DNA of 64,000 nt from Aphidius gifuensis (lineage: Eukaryota; Arthropoda; Insecta; Hymenoptera; Braconidae): positions 13,046,469 through 13,110,468 of the forward strand of contig NC_057790.1 of the NCBI RefSeq assembly GCF_014905175.1, given 5' to 3'. The translations under genes and the position numbers were made by a program. Position 1 is the stretch's first letter; every line of letters starts with the position of its first letter. The notes below the pieces were generated by a model. That model saw nothing but the letters and a program-made list of their open reading frames with translations. It ran no database searches and was not told the DNA's origin. Of this stretch, positions 9,868 to 20,221 are shown one piece after another.

Positions 9868-11172
9868 TTATACATACGCAACATGGGCGGGTCCCCTATA
9901 CACCCCGCTGAGATGACAGTGATCACGTGCCTTAATGTTTTCCGCTGTGAACAATTTTTTACATATATGGCACTTTGTTGCATTAAAAAATTGCAATTCT
10001 TCATCAAAAGTAAGATTCATCGGTTTGATATTTTCTAGTATATTATCAATCTTGTGTGACAGCTCTTCAAGTTCTTTAATAAACCATTCAATGCAATTTT
10101 TGTCTCTTTTTAATTTAAATGTAGAAAGCGTATTATCGTAAGAACATTTACCATAATATGCTACACTGTTTGGAATATGTTTTTGTTTAATTGTTTTTTT
10201 CAATGAATTATTAGAATTATCTGTTACTTTTTCTAATATACTTTCCAAGTCAGCATATACTACATAAGGCACTCGAAGCTGGTATTTGTAATTTTTAAAC
10301 TTGAAAATATTGTTTTTTTCTGTTGGCATCTTCATTGCATATTGGTTCTTTTCTCTACATGCAGTATTGTGGGAATCAATTGATTTTTTAAGATCTGAAA
10401 TATGATAAACAACGATCACATATAATTTTTTTACCATTATATGCTAAAACTTGTGCACTAATTAACCTAGATAAATTTTTAATGTATGCAAAGTGATGGT
10501 TCGAGAATTCACCAAGTTTTCTTTTATTTGTAATATTATTAAAATCATATTCATCATAATCTTCATAATCTTCTTCTTCTTCTTCATCTGCTGATTCATC
10601 TTGGAATCCATCAACTTTTTCGCAGGCTTTTCAATAATTAAAAGATGAATTGTTGGATGATTTGATGCATCATTATTACCCAAATAATATGGAATAATCC
10701 TTCGCTGACATATCTTTTTTTTCTTATTTGTACCATTTGAATCATCGAAGCTATCACCTCCTTCATCATTAGATTCATCATGTAAATCATCAGTGTTATC
10801 AATTCCATATACATTTATTTTCAAATTGTTATTTTTTTCGAATTGTTTGATTTTACACCAACTCATTGGAAATGTTATTCTATCTAGATTTAAATCATTC
10901 TTGTATCTTTCATATGAGGTGACTCTGTTTGGATGTGGAACCTTGTGCATGGCAGCTAACACACTCCAAATAAAACAATAATTATCTTTATAATTTATAA
11001 CGTTTACAACTGATTTTCAAATAAAAGTTTCAATAAAAGTTGATGAACCACCACGTAAAGGTACAGAGTCGTTTATATTTATTTCCAAATGTAGAATTTC
11101 ATGCAAGGTCCAGCCTGAACCACGCATTTCTTTCTCTTCCAGATCAACCTTAATATTGATTTTTAAAGGCGC
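9868..11172 (-). pseudogene. Polinton family-B DNA polymerase, N-terminal fragment
   Basis: On the minus strand, from about 11172 downward, it encodes GSGWTLHEILHLE and PLRGGSSTFIET, then FPMSWCKIKQFEKNN and INVYGI, then ICDRCLSYF, then YVVYADLESILEK with the exonuclease Asp and Glu, and finally CHICKKLFTAENIKARDHCH with a Zn-binding pattern. This order is that of protein-primed family-B polymerases of Polintons, up to just past the start of the exonuclease domain. The sequence stops at 9868 right after YRGPAH, so the rest of the exonuclease and all polymerase motifs are absent. Lesions include a TGA just upstream of 10981 and several frameshifts, for example near 10620 and 10440. It is convergent with the integrase, and the truncated end abuts the integrase tail, unlike the usual gene order. 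Confidence 0.72.
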
Positions 11173-11175
11173 CAC

Positions 11176-11211
11176 GCAATTGTTAATTAAACATTTTTAT
11201 TAACAATTGCA
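11176..11211. repeat. Short palindrome around TTAACAATTG
   Basis: CAATTGTTAATTAA and TTATTAACAATTG face each other across about 7 bases. A related CAATTGTTAATTAAC occurs near 11568, on the other side of the hairpin element, in the same orientation as the first arm. Confidence 0.6.
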
Positions 11212-11279
11212 TGATGCCTCCAAAATTCGATATTTTAAAATAATTTATTTTTCATTTTAAAGAGCAAACGTGAGCTAAC

Positions 11280-11545
11280 TTGTACCGTCAAGCCCTAAAA
11301 GAAATATTTCTCCGCCATTACTCCGGCTTTCTTCGGCATTACTCCGTTTTTGGCCTATTTCCTAAGAAATTACTCCGGCATGAGATTAATGTCGGAAAAA
11401 TTAATCTGCCACGATTTCTTTGCCGAAATAATTTCTCCACCATCAACCTCATGAGGGAGTAATTTCCCCGGAAATAGACCAAAAACGGAGAAATACCGGA
11501 GTAATGCTGAAGTAATATTTCCACCAGGGAGAGCAAAATTTGTAC
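11280..11545. mobile_element. Foldback MITE, about 265 bp
   Basis: The two halves are inverted copies. The left half reads GAAATATTTCTCC, ATTACTCCGTTTTTGGCC, TATTTCC and CGGCATGAG; the right half reads CTCATGAGGGAGTAATTTCC, GGAAATAGACCAAAAACGG, GGAGTAATGC and GTAATATTTCC. There is no coding capacity. It is internally built from repeats of ATTACTCCG-like words. The target duplication is not clear; TGTACC and GGTACAAATT-type words at the ends may be part of the arms. Confidence 0.65.
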
Positions 11546-11828
11546 CTCAATAATTGAAGCAGATATTCAATTGTTAATTAACATTTTTGAGCAAATAATT
11601 TTTTTTTGTTATTTTTAAGATACTAATTCCTAGCTTAGTGGTACAAATTAGTACAAATTATTACAAAGTGGTACAAATCAAGACGCTTCTGATAAGTATC
11701 CTAGATAATTTTACTAGGACTTATGCAGGCCAGGTTCACGCGCCTGAATTGTACGAATATAACTCTTTATATTCTCTCTCACGAATTTTCATAAATTATT
11801 ATTAGTTAAACAAAATGAGTGAAATACA

Positions 11829-12206
11829 AACAAAACATAAATTTACAATTGATGTCCCTGGAAGCCTCAATTTTAGATGAGCTGTTTATTTTTTATCAGC
11901 TTTTTAAAAAAGAAGTAAAATATAAAATATCAGAATTTAAAGTTGAGCTGAATAGAAAATTAGGCGCTTTTTATTATAATATTATTAACATGTATCGCAA
12001 GCGTTATCGTGAAAAAGCGCCTAATTTTTTTTTTTTTTTTTTTTTTTATTCAGCAAATTATTCAACTTTTTACTTTAAAATTCTGATATTTTTTTTATAT
12101 TTTACTTCTTTTGATTATTAAAGCTATGATAAAAAAAATAAACAGCTCATCTAAAATTGAGGCTTCCAGGGACATCAATTGTAGATTTACGTTTTGTTTG
12201 TATATA
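11829..12206. repeat. Long inverted repeat, arms about 160 bp
   Basis: The left arm from 11829 to about 11990 (including TTGATGTCCCTGGAAGCCTC, GATGAGCTGTTTATTTTTT, GAATTTAAAGTTGA and AAATTAGGCGCTTTTT) is repeated inverted from about 12008 to 12206. A loop of about 20 bp (TGTATCGCAAGCGTTATCG) separates them. Arms differ mainly by small indels and a poly-T expansion at 12026-12047. Any transcript across it would form one long hairpin. Confidence 0.85.
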
Positions 12207-12286
12207 CAATTAATTATAGTTGAATCAATTCATTGATTAATTTTAATTTTTAAGTTTGAATTATTTTTTTAATTGTCTGTCAATAA

Positions 12287-12865
12287 TTATTTCAATTTTC
12301 TAATAAAATGTAGACCAAATGTCAACGATTTATTGATGTAACATCTGGAAAATGTAAATGTCGTATTTTTATCATTACAATCATCATCATCTTGATTTTT
12401 AGGACAGTTGAATGTTGCGTTTGGATATAGTTGTAAATGAATACTGTCATTAATGTTTTGATTTTCTTCTAAATAATAATACGAGTCTGAATCTGTTGTT
12501 ACAATGCATAGTTTCAATGATGGGGCAAATTAGTATCATATGTAGCATTAGCAATTAATGATTTTCTAACTGATGGTGTTGATAATGCATTTTTTAATTC
12601 ACTTGATGTAAATGTTTCATTATGATTTTTTTTTTGACAAACTATCTAATAATTCCGTGAACGTCTCATTATTTTCTATTGACATATTATTTGATAACCA
12701 TGTATCAACAATTTTGTCATATTTTGTTGATAAAACATCAACTAGTTCAGTGAATGTGGTATAATTTGTTTTTTTAAATAAAGTTGAAGTCTTTGAAAGA
12801 AATTTCAAGAAAAACGCAATTTCTAAAACTGTAATAATCCCAACAACATATGGCGCGCGCACCAT
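12287..12865 (-). pseudogene. Unidentified Asn-glycosylation-rich orphan gene, frameshifted
   Basis: The ATG at 12863-12865 opens a frame with a hydrophobic N-terminus (YVVGIITVLEIAFFLKFL), consistent with a signal peptide or anchor. The following sequence contains about nine N-X-S/T sequons, including NYT, NMS, NET twice, NAT twice, NDS, NTT and NKS, and a few cysteines. The frame breaks at a poly-A run near 12630, resumes with NHNETFTSSELKNAL, ends at a stop near 12518, and resumes in another frame from 12517 to a stop at 12287. The 12517 codon is not a start. Read across lesions the product would be about 200 residues, secreted and glycosylated. I do not recognise the family. A TATA box sits about 32 bp upstream of the ATG. 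A duplicate of its N-terminal coding motif lies at 13040-13075. Confidence 0.45.
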
Positions 12866-12896
12866 CGATGCGATATTGAATACTGTAGTCTGTACT

Positions 12897-12904
12897 GATA
12901 TAAA
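12897..12904 (-). promoter_or_regulatory. TATA box of the glycosylation-rich orphan
   Basis: On the minus strand TTTATATC lies about 32 bp before the ATG at 12865. An initiator-like TTCAATAT sits about 20 bp downstream, which would leave a very short 5' leader. Confidence 0.4.
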
Positions 12905-13035
12905 GGTTCTTTCACACCATTCTACTATTCTTGCTCAATTTTATTTTATAATGTTGTCAAATTGCTTGGAACTTGGAAGCCATATTGCTTTGATTTATTT
13001 TTGGTTTCTAATGTTTGTCCGAGTGCCCTGAGTTT

Positions 13036-13075
13036 TTAAGGAAATATCAAGAAAAAACGCAATTTCTGAAAATGA
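13036..13075 (-). repeat. Duplicate of the orphan's N-terminal coding motif
   Basis: AAGAAAAAACGCAATTTCTG here matches AAGAAAAACGCAATTTCTA at about 12812-12830 in the same orientation, with one extra A. The copy does not keep an open frame, so it looks like a decayed partial duplicate. Confidence 0.5.
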
Positions 13076-13248
13076 TTTTGAAGTTAAAAAAAAAAGTATA
13101 TATCTAAAAAATCTGTTTTTTTTTTTATTAAAAAGCTTGATTGCATTCAATGATCAGAAGACATAATATTTTTCTCTAATAAATCATATTTTAAAATAAA
13201 TTCCCAAGGAATTAGAGGGTTAGGGTTAGCTCTATGCCGATAATATAT

Positions 13249-13322
13249 AGGCACGGTAGTTAATCTCGTTTCTCCCACTTTTTTTTTTTCTCATACTTGA
13301 CGCGAGGCACTACCGTGCCTCT
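13249..13322. repeat. Short inverted repeat GGCACGGTAGT
   Basis: GGCACGGTAGT at about 13250 and ACTACCGTGCC at about 13311 are exact reverse complements, with about 50 bp between them, including a T run. It may be a small MITE or the end of one; no target duplication is evident. Confidence 0.5.
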
Positions 13323-15242
13323 TGATAATAATTCATTTATTTTTGTTTGATTAATTTATTTTTTATTTTGTTCATCGGTTGCTATGTGTACCCCTTGTTA
13401 TTTTATTTTTTGCTTATCGTCAATATTATAATAATTTTGTTAAAAAATGAAAACCAAATGCATTTCGACAAGTAGCAGTAAGATGTATGTATGTAATAAA
13501 TAAATTAACAATTTTCATTAATTTTTTAGCAATATTTGCCCTAATAAAATGATTTAATTATGGAAAATATTGCTGAAAAAATAATTGAGATTACGAATTA
13601 ATTTATTTGGCTATATCAATGTTTGCTATAATTAATTAAAGTGAAATTTACCAATGTTAGTTCACGCGTCATAGCTGCTCCATCCCCACTATTTGTCATA
13701 AAACAAAAGTGGGGATAAATGCGCATGCGTAGTCCGCACTTTTAAAATTCAGTGAGCTTCGGTTAAAAAGAAAAGAAGAGCAAATAAAAAAAAAAAAAAG
13801 AAGACATGACAGGAAAAAAATATGTTGTCACCTGTCAAAACTTGACAGCAGCATCTGGTTCAATTCAGTTTTATTCCGTATTTATAATTTATTTAGTGTA
13901 AAAAAATGATGAAACAGTTGCTGAAGCAACTGTGCCTGCCCTGCGGGGGGAATTTTAATTTCTTTATTGAAATTCGTAATTACAAATTTATTTTATTCTC
14001 TATTGTTACAATGATTACTGTTACAACTAAAAATTATTCATCATTTTGTTTGTTCCTTCCATATTTTCTGTAGTAAATTTAGTATCTTTACTTCGTTTTT
14101 TAAATTTTTTTTATTCAAATTTTATTTTAGTTCATAATCACTGTCGTCTGCTAATGTTATTGTTCTTTTTTTTAATAACCGTCCTGTCATTCCATATATA
14201 AATTCTACTTCATTTATTGCTATTATGACTGCGGTGATATCTATATAATAACATTATCAGCATTGAAAATTTTTTTTTTTTTTTTTTTTGCTAAAATAAT
14301 TTTACCTGCACATGAATTATTTGGTAGATGATTTCTTGTATTTTTTCAATTCCAAATTAATCTTTATTATATTTTTATTTTTCTCATCGCCTTCGAATTT
14401 TATATTAGCCTCTGTTTATTATCTTTTGTTTATTAACTTTTCTCACTAATCCTTCAGTGATCATATATATTTTGTTCAACTTGAATATTTAATAATTTAT
14501 CATATGTTAATAATTTTTCTTTTCGTTTTATACATTTTATTGATAACGGTACCTCAATCAATCCATGATCTTCATTTGCAGCTTCTCCAAAAAAAAAGTA
14601 CATCTTATTTTGTCACTCTCATCACATATATCCATCGTAAATTTTTTACCAGTTCCTCGTTCGTTTTTCCATTTCTTTATTTCACTTTCATTTATAATTC
14701 GTGCTCGAATTGTATCACTGTATTGAATTTTTAATTTAATTTTTTACGTAAATTATATTCATTTTTAATTTTTGACTTACCATATTGTGTTTAATTTTAA
14801 ATCTGTTATTTTTTTAATTTTCTTATTCATCAATGTATTTTTTGTTGTGTTTTTATCACTCAGTTTTATTTTTTTTTCTTCATTTTTGGATTGTTCCCTT
14901 CTTGTTTTCTTTTACTCACTTCGATTTTATTGGCTTATGATTTCAAAAATTTCGTTGTATCTGTTCTCAAATTGGTTAAAGATCAAAGATGTTTTTTTTT
15001 TTTCTATTGATGATGTGATGTTGTTGCATTAATTTTGTTTTTATTTTTATGTCATTAATTTTTGGTTATTATATGTTGTTTATAATTTAACTGAAACGGA
15101 TTCTAATTATTCTCCACATTCTTATATCTTAGGTCACATATATTGTATTATTTTCTTCTGTTTTTTTTAAAACTTGTCATTTCATTTTTATTTTTTTTTT
15201 TTGTGATTTATTTGATAATTTCCTCAGATTTCCATTCGCATA
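13323..15242. other. Non-coding, T-rich stretch
   Basis: Low-complexity, T-rich sequence. The short open frames here have no domain signal. A slightly GC-richer block at 13670-13950 contains two copies of GTGGGGAT- or CCCCAC-type words and CTGCCCTGCGGGGGG; I cannot assign it. Nothing else is recognisable. Confidence 0.55.
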
Positions 15243-15553
15243 TTAAGAGGGCGTAACATAATTGAAATCATATTTTTTTTTTATATATTTAGTGGTTTTT
15301 CTTTCATATTTTTCCATATTTATCATATTTTTCGTTGTATTCAGTGATTTTTTCCATGTTATTTTGCTATATTTTTCTATATTTTCCTTTATGTTTACTG
15401 ATGTTTCCCCGATATTTTCCCATTTCATCGTGTTTAGATTAATTAAGAGACTTTCGAGGGATCTACTATGGTTGGAGGGGGGGGGGGGGACAACTTACTT
15501 GATATGTTCCTATATTTATCGTAAATTTTCTTATATTTACTGATTTTTCTTTT
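15243..15553. repeat. AT-rich satellite (left of LTR element)
   Basis: Degenerate short units such as CATATTTATCGTATTTTTC, TATTCAGTGATTTTTCC and TTACTGATATTTCCCTGATA. The same units fill 20222-20875, so the LTR element appears to sit within one satellite block. A G run near 15475-15489 has a counterpart at 20899. Confidence 0.7.
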
Positions 15554-17004
15554 TGTAACGAGATTTGGCAGATCTCGCGCTCCCGAAAATAATTAGAGGT
15601 CTGGTCTGAGGGGTTTCATCGACTAAGACGCTAATTAATACTACCGGTTTGTGAGTGGCCTCGGTAGTGACATCCATTTTCGCCTGAATGTCAGTGTTGA
15701 CTTGGTAGACATCCACCACGAGTGGATAATCCGGATTCCTACCCTGGCTACGACAGATTTGTATCCCCTACTTCGACACTCCCACCGGAGAGTCGCATCG
15801 AGGTGTGCGCACAGATGGTCGTATGGAGTGGGTCAAACGGGAGTGGGGATAGAGAGTCCATAGAACTGGTGATCGCTGGCATCTCACTGCCAGTCGTCGG
15901 CCGGCTCTCGGAGCTGGCTGATGGCACCGGGACTGGTGACAGTTCGTGGTTGGCCTCCGATGAAGCTAGCTGACTCCTTGGTGGAGTTGGCTGGTGACTT
16001 GGTGATGTCAACATGCTCCTATGGAGGAGCTAGTTGATATTATTGGTGAAGCTGGCATAGCTAGTTAGCCGACTTAGACAATGACGTCGACTAGGTCCTA
16101 GGTTGGAACTCGTTGATGTCACTGATGAGTCCAACCAAGCTCCCGATGCGTGGTGCATGCCCTCGGGGGTGATTTACGATGTCGCTACGCTGTATAGGTA
16201 GGACGTTGTATATCACTCGCTCTCTCGCTCTAGTGTGGTTACTTACTGCCAACCTATAATCGAGTAGTCAGAGCATAGAGTGGTCCGGCGTAAGACCAGC
16301 GTGGCTGCGGATGGACTTTATGTTCGACTGCTTGGTGCGCTAGAGTGAGTAAGCAATAGGAGGATTTTTGGTAAAGCCTGTAAGGTACGAATATCCTCGT
16401 TCTCGTATTGACTTAGGTTGTGCGAGTGAATTAAACCAAGGTTAATGATCACGGTAATAACCGCCGCCGCGGGGTGAGGTTATTACGCTCCCGGCCAATA
16501 CTAAAAACGATATACATTTTAGTAATGGTGCCAGAGTGACGTTTTGGAACTAATATGGTGGACCGCGCCCCTTTACCATTTCTTACTGAACTAGTCGCTA
16601 CCGAAATGGCCGTCGGCGGCCATTGCTCCCGAAACTACCCGACGGTCCGTTGGTTGCCGTTATACATCAGCTGGCTCCCTCCTGGCGGTAAGAGAGGAGG
16701 ATGGTGAGAAATCCTCGCTAATCCCATAGTAACTGAGGCTTCTACTTTATCGGTGGAAAAATCAGTTACAAAATGGCTCCCAACGTGGGGCCTGCCATGG
16801 CAGGTTTCGAAGCGACACTCACGGCAAAATCGGGAGTTTGGTACTGTAGTTCCAACTTTTGCCGCATCAGGGCTTGGCGTTAGTGCGCTCCATTCCCATT
16901 GGTCATGTGAACCCCTCGCGTGATTGGTGGGGAAGACGGAGTTGCGCAGACGATCGATACTTGTTGTAGCAAATTGGAGGGGCGAAATATCGAGCTCCCA
17001 CGCG

Positions 17005-17012
17005 TATATAAG
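17005..17012 (+). promoter_or_regulatory. TATA box 1 of the gypsy leader
   Basis: TATATAAG followed by GAGCTGCTTCGAGTGAAGAA. The downstream CGAGT-AAGAA spacing is repeated at TATA box 2, so the promoter segment is duplicated. Confidence 0.55.
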
Positions 17013-17628
17013 GAGCTGCTTCGAGTGAAGAAGCTCATTCCTTGTCCGGTTACGACGAGGGATACAGCTCTGGAATAAGCTTGTGTGATATCGAATTCCT
17101 AATCTGTGATATGGAATAACCTTGGTTATTCGCTCTCGTGACAATTTGTCAGAATTCTTGCAGGCTGCCTGCTTGTACTCATGTGGTTGTTGGTTCTCGA
17201 TGTATCTTCGGATACAGGACTCGGTAGTCTTCGGATAGTCTTAGTCGTTGAAAAACTAAGACAATCTAAAGGGCTACGATCACGGTAGTTTCAAGAGTCT
17301 TGGCTGTTTAAATACGGGCTAAGATAGTCAAAAGAAACTACGCTCTCGGTAGCTCTCGGACACGGTCGTAACCGTTTGGTACGGATTCAACAGTCCTAAG
17401 ATCTACGATCTCGGCAGTCTCTGAAGGCGATCTCGGCTGTCCTCGTACGGGCTGAGATATTTCAGAAATCTACGCTCTCGACTGTTTCCGCTAATGTTCG
17501 GTGGATCTCCACTTACGGACATTAGCAGATGGCGCTGGCATCACTCCTCTTCCAGGGACAGATGCGCTCACGGGCTTTGCGCAGGAATAGAGAGGAGGGA
17601 TGCAAGACTCCCACCACTCAAAACTGGG

Positions 17629-17636
17629 TATATAAG
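17629..17636 (+). promoter_or_regulatory. TATA box 2 of the gypsy leader
   Basis: TATATAAG followed by GCCGATCCCGAGTAAAGAA, about 75 bp before the gag ATG at 17709. It parallels TATA box 1, which lies 624 bp upstream. Confidence 0.55.
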
Positions 17637-17708
17637 GCCGATCCCGAGTAAAGAAAAATCACTTCTGGCTTCAACGAGCTGGAGGAAAGTTCTCTGAACG
17701 CTCTCGAT

Positions 17709-18998
17709 ATGGCTGATGACCAAAACCCAAAAAAAAACCAGAAACTTAGAAAAAATAACGAAGTTCCCCCGCCGGAAATCGAACCCGGGTCTTTTGCTTT
17801 CCGGGCAAACGCCTTGACCACTAGACCACAGGGCTTCTTACTTTTTCTAAGTTTCATCAAATTATCTCCGACGTCCTTCTATGCGTCAATTCATTTTTTG
17901 AAAAAAAAAAAACCTGCCTCTGGCGAGAAACCAGAAGAGGCTCCCGAGGTAGCAGTAGTGAATCCACCATTAATAGGAGGCAGCTCCGAAAATGTTGGGA
18001 ACAATCTACTGTTGAAGAGCTCTCCTAGACGGGATGTGCAGTATAGAGACTCGTCTTGAAGCTTCGGAGCCTCGTGGTAGAGGCAGACCGAAGAAGGACG
18101 GGAGCCGTTCGTCCTCTCCTGGAAGCCTAACACCAGAGCTTCGAGTGGAAGAACCCACACCACCAAATGGTCGTGTGGTTGACCACGTGTACGTCCCAGA
18201 GTTGGAAATTCCGAAACTCGACTTGGAGCGTCAAGGGGGAAACCGTACTCATGGGGAACCTCAAATGATGTCACCAACGAAAGTCTTCGAATTACACAGT
18301 CGCTGGAACGTACAGTTCTCGGGTCAACGAAGCGAAGACTTGGAATATTTCCTGTCTCGTATCGAAGACGCTCTCGAAAGTTTCCCTATACGGGAAGAAG
18401 ACCTTTTAGGAGTATTGCGTGGGTGTCTACGCGATACAGCCCTATTGTGGTTTAGAGAGAAACGATTCGCTAGCTGGCGTGCTGCTCGCACGGCTTTTAG
18501 GACTTGTTTCTCTGATCTCGATTTTCAAGCCACCTTAGAGATGGAGATATTATCCCGAACTCAAGGAAGGTATGAAAATGTCTGCGAATACATTTTTAAG
18601 ATGAAAGCGCTATTCGCAAAGACGCTCCCGCCATGGCCTGCGACTCGTAGAGTACAATTACTCTATCGAAATCTGTTGCCCAAATTCCGATTGGGTTTAC
18701 AATTCGATGAATGTTTATCTCTAGAAGTACTAGACTGCGAAGACAGGCGAAGAACATGGAATGCTCCCGTAGTTGGCAACCTCCGCGTAAACCAGAGGAA
18801 TCCATGTGTCCAAGCTTGGCTTATCGAGAACCTCCTCGACTAGCCAAAGACGTACGACACAATGCCCACGCTCTTGAGGAAGATGGAATCCTCTATGACG
18901 AGAAAGCTATCAATCCGGATCTCGAAATGTTGGATGCTTTGGGTCGTCCAAGGTTCCTGGGACCAAGGCATTGCTATAATTGCAAAAGCACTGACTGA
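17709..18998 (+). pseudogene. gag: Gag of the truncated gypsy element
   Basis: The likely start is the ATG at 17709 (MADDQNPKK), comparable to MGDEETSSN of the related gag at 60336. A tRNA-like hairpin interrupts it at 17741-17855. The main gag frame runs from about 18034 to 18830, with GRGRPKKDGS, FSGQRSEDLEYFLSRIE, CLRDTALLWFREKR, AARTAFRTCFSD and LLYRNLLPKFRLGL. These are hallmarks of the retrotransposon gag domain that forms the RNA-binding shell. The frame shifts near 18730 to CPSLAYREPPRLAKDV and ends with CYNCKSTD at 18998, half a zinc knuckle. Multiple frameshifts make it inactive. Confidence 0.75.
17741..17855 (-). other. tRNA-like sequence bracketed by an inverted repeat
   Basis: On the minus strand 17764-17836 reads as a tRNA-like unit. 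It has an A-box-like GTGGTCTAGTGGTCAAGGC, a possible anticodon stem TTTGC/GCAAA, and a T-arm CCGGGTTCGATTTCCGG with a B-box. The 7-base loop would put GGA at the anticodon position, but base 33 is C, not U. The variable loop is short and the acceptor ends pair poorly. It is therefore more likely tRNA-derived than a working tRNA. The unit is enclosed by exact 14-bp arms GAAACTTAGAAAAA (17741) and TTTTTCTAAGTTTC (ending 17855), and it lies inside the gag start region. Confidence 0.55.
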
Positions 18999-20221
18999 AC
19001 ACCAGTTCAGAGTTTGTCCAGAGCCGCCGACATTGTTCTGTTACCGGTGTGGAAAACCGGGGCTCACGTTTAAAGAATGCTCCCGTTGTCGTGTAAAGCA
19101 CCCTGTCGTATCGACCGTTAGTAGTACCCCAAGACAGGGAAATACATTGGAATTGGCTACCCTGGAACCTAACCCTTTCTGGGATAGGTTGCAAAACACT
19201 CTCGGTCCTGGTCGAAAGATTACTTTCTTCCTAACGATTAATATCGGAGAACGTTCGATTGAAATGTTCATGGTTTCTGGCGCGACTCGCACCTTTGCAG
19301 GTTACAGAGGCATCGAGTTGCTCAGGAAATCAGATATTGAGCCGGTCGAGTGTCCAGGTAGAAAGATTCTAGTTGCCAACAAACAGATAGAAATCATTCG
19401 ACAAATATCGATGACACCTATTTCGTTGGGCGGCAAGACCATTCTCGTCGTATGGGCTATCAAGAAATTTCGTGCATACGTGGAGGGATACAAGTTCACG
19501 GTCATCACCGATCACATCAGTTTACGCTGGCTTCATAATTTGAAGGACCCTGGTGGTCGACTTGGTAGATGGGCTCTCGGGCTGATGGAATATGATTTTG
19601 AGATAGTACACAGGAAAGGTGCACTACATCATGTTCCAGATGCGCTCTCGCGTGCTCCCGAAGTTGGCGCTGTTCTCGCAACGATAACCACGATCACTTC
19701 TACGAAAGATCGCTGGTATATCAGACAGAGAAAGGCAATACGTCTTGCTCCCGGTAAATACCCCAATTGGACTATTGATCATGGTCAGCTGTATTTTCAT
19801 CGTAGAGGACATCTAGCCTCTGCAGAAAATATAGATTTTGATGCATGGAAATTGGTCCTACCACGGGAATTACGATCTCGTGCTTTGAGAGAATGCCATG
19901 ATGACCCTCAGGCGGGACATTAAGACGTACTCCGAACTTATGAACGATTGGCAGTAAGATACTTTTGGCCAATGATATATAAAATTGTGGTAAAATACGT
20001 CAGCCAATGTATCACTTGTCAGCGTTGTAAAGTGGAACAAAGGGCTCCCGCGGGCTACATGAATCCCAGAAAATTCATGGGGCCTTGGTTTCGTATAACG
20101 GCGGACATTATGGGTCCGTATACGGAGAGCCAAGCTGGTCACGGATATATTTTGGTAATACAAGATACGCTCACGAAATGGGTAGAAATAGCTCCCTTGA
20201 AAAATGCGACAGGTAAGGATA
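18999..20221 (+). pseudogene. pol: Pol remnant: protease, RNase H and integrase N-part, no reverse transcriptase
   Basis: After a second knuckle, CYRCGKPGLTFKEC, in which Leu replaces the His, comes a protease-like FMVSGATRTFAG where the catalytic Asp before Ser-Gly is replaced by Val. About 50 residues later the sequence jumps directly to RNase H (KFTVITDHISLRWL, DFEIVHRKGALHHVPDALSR). The whole reverse-transcriptase domain is missing. The integrase zinc domain follows (CHDDPQAGH then CITCQRC), with a TAA at 19921-19923. The core begins with RITADIMGPY, the first catalytic Asp, and is cut off at about 20221. The deletion at about 19450 preserves the frame. Confidence 0.78.

Larger units (their letters stand above)
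15554..17708 (+). other. LTR and leader of the truncated gypsy element
   Basis: Non-coding, about 50 percent GC, starting TGTAACGAG. The LTR end cannot be fixed without a second LTR. From 17160 to 17490 the leader holds imperfect repeats of the type CTACGATCTCGGCAGTC or CTACGCTCTCGGTAGCTC, each with a local reversal of AGTCTT and AAGACT words. Two homologous TATA-box segments lie at 17005 and 17629. Confidence 0.6.
15554..20221 (+). mobile_element. Ty3/gypsy LTR retroelement, 3'-truncated
   Basis: A GC-richer block with an abrupt left edge at TGTAACGAGATTTGGC and an abrupt right edge inside the integrase at about 20221. Order: LTR and long leader, gag, zinc knuckles, protease remnant, RNase H, integrase zinc domain, start of integrase core. 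No second LTR is seen. The LTR start resembles that of the element at 57.7-63.8 kb (TGTGACGAGA on its own strand), and the gag proteins are clearly related, so both belong to one lineage. Flanking satellite on both sides suggests insertion followed by loss of the 3' end. Confidence 0.75.

Noticed and set aside
13210..13235. AGGGTTAGGGTTAG, telomere-like
   Set aside because: Only two units of the vertebrate-type TTAGGG; insect telomeres are usually TTAGG arrays. Chance word.
15722..16014. Open frames in the GC-richer LTR region
   Set aside because: Overlapping frames on both strands with no domain; long frames are expected by chance at this GC content.
17764..17836. Functional tRNA gene
   Set aside because: Base 33 is not U, the acceptor ends do not pair well, and a GGA anticodon would require a long variable arm that is absent.
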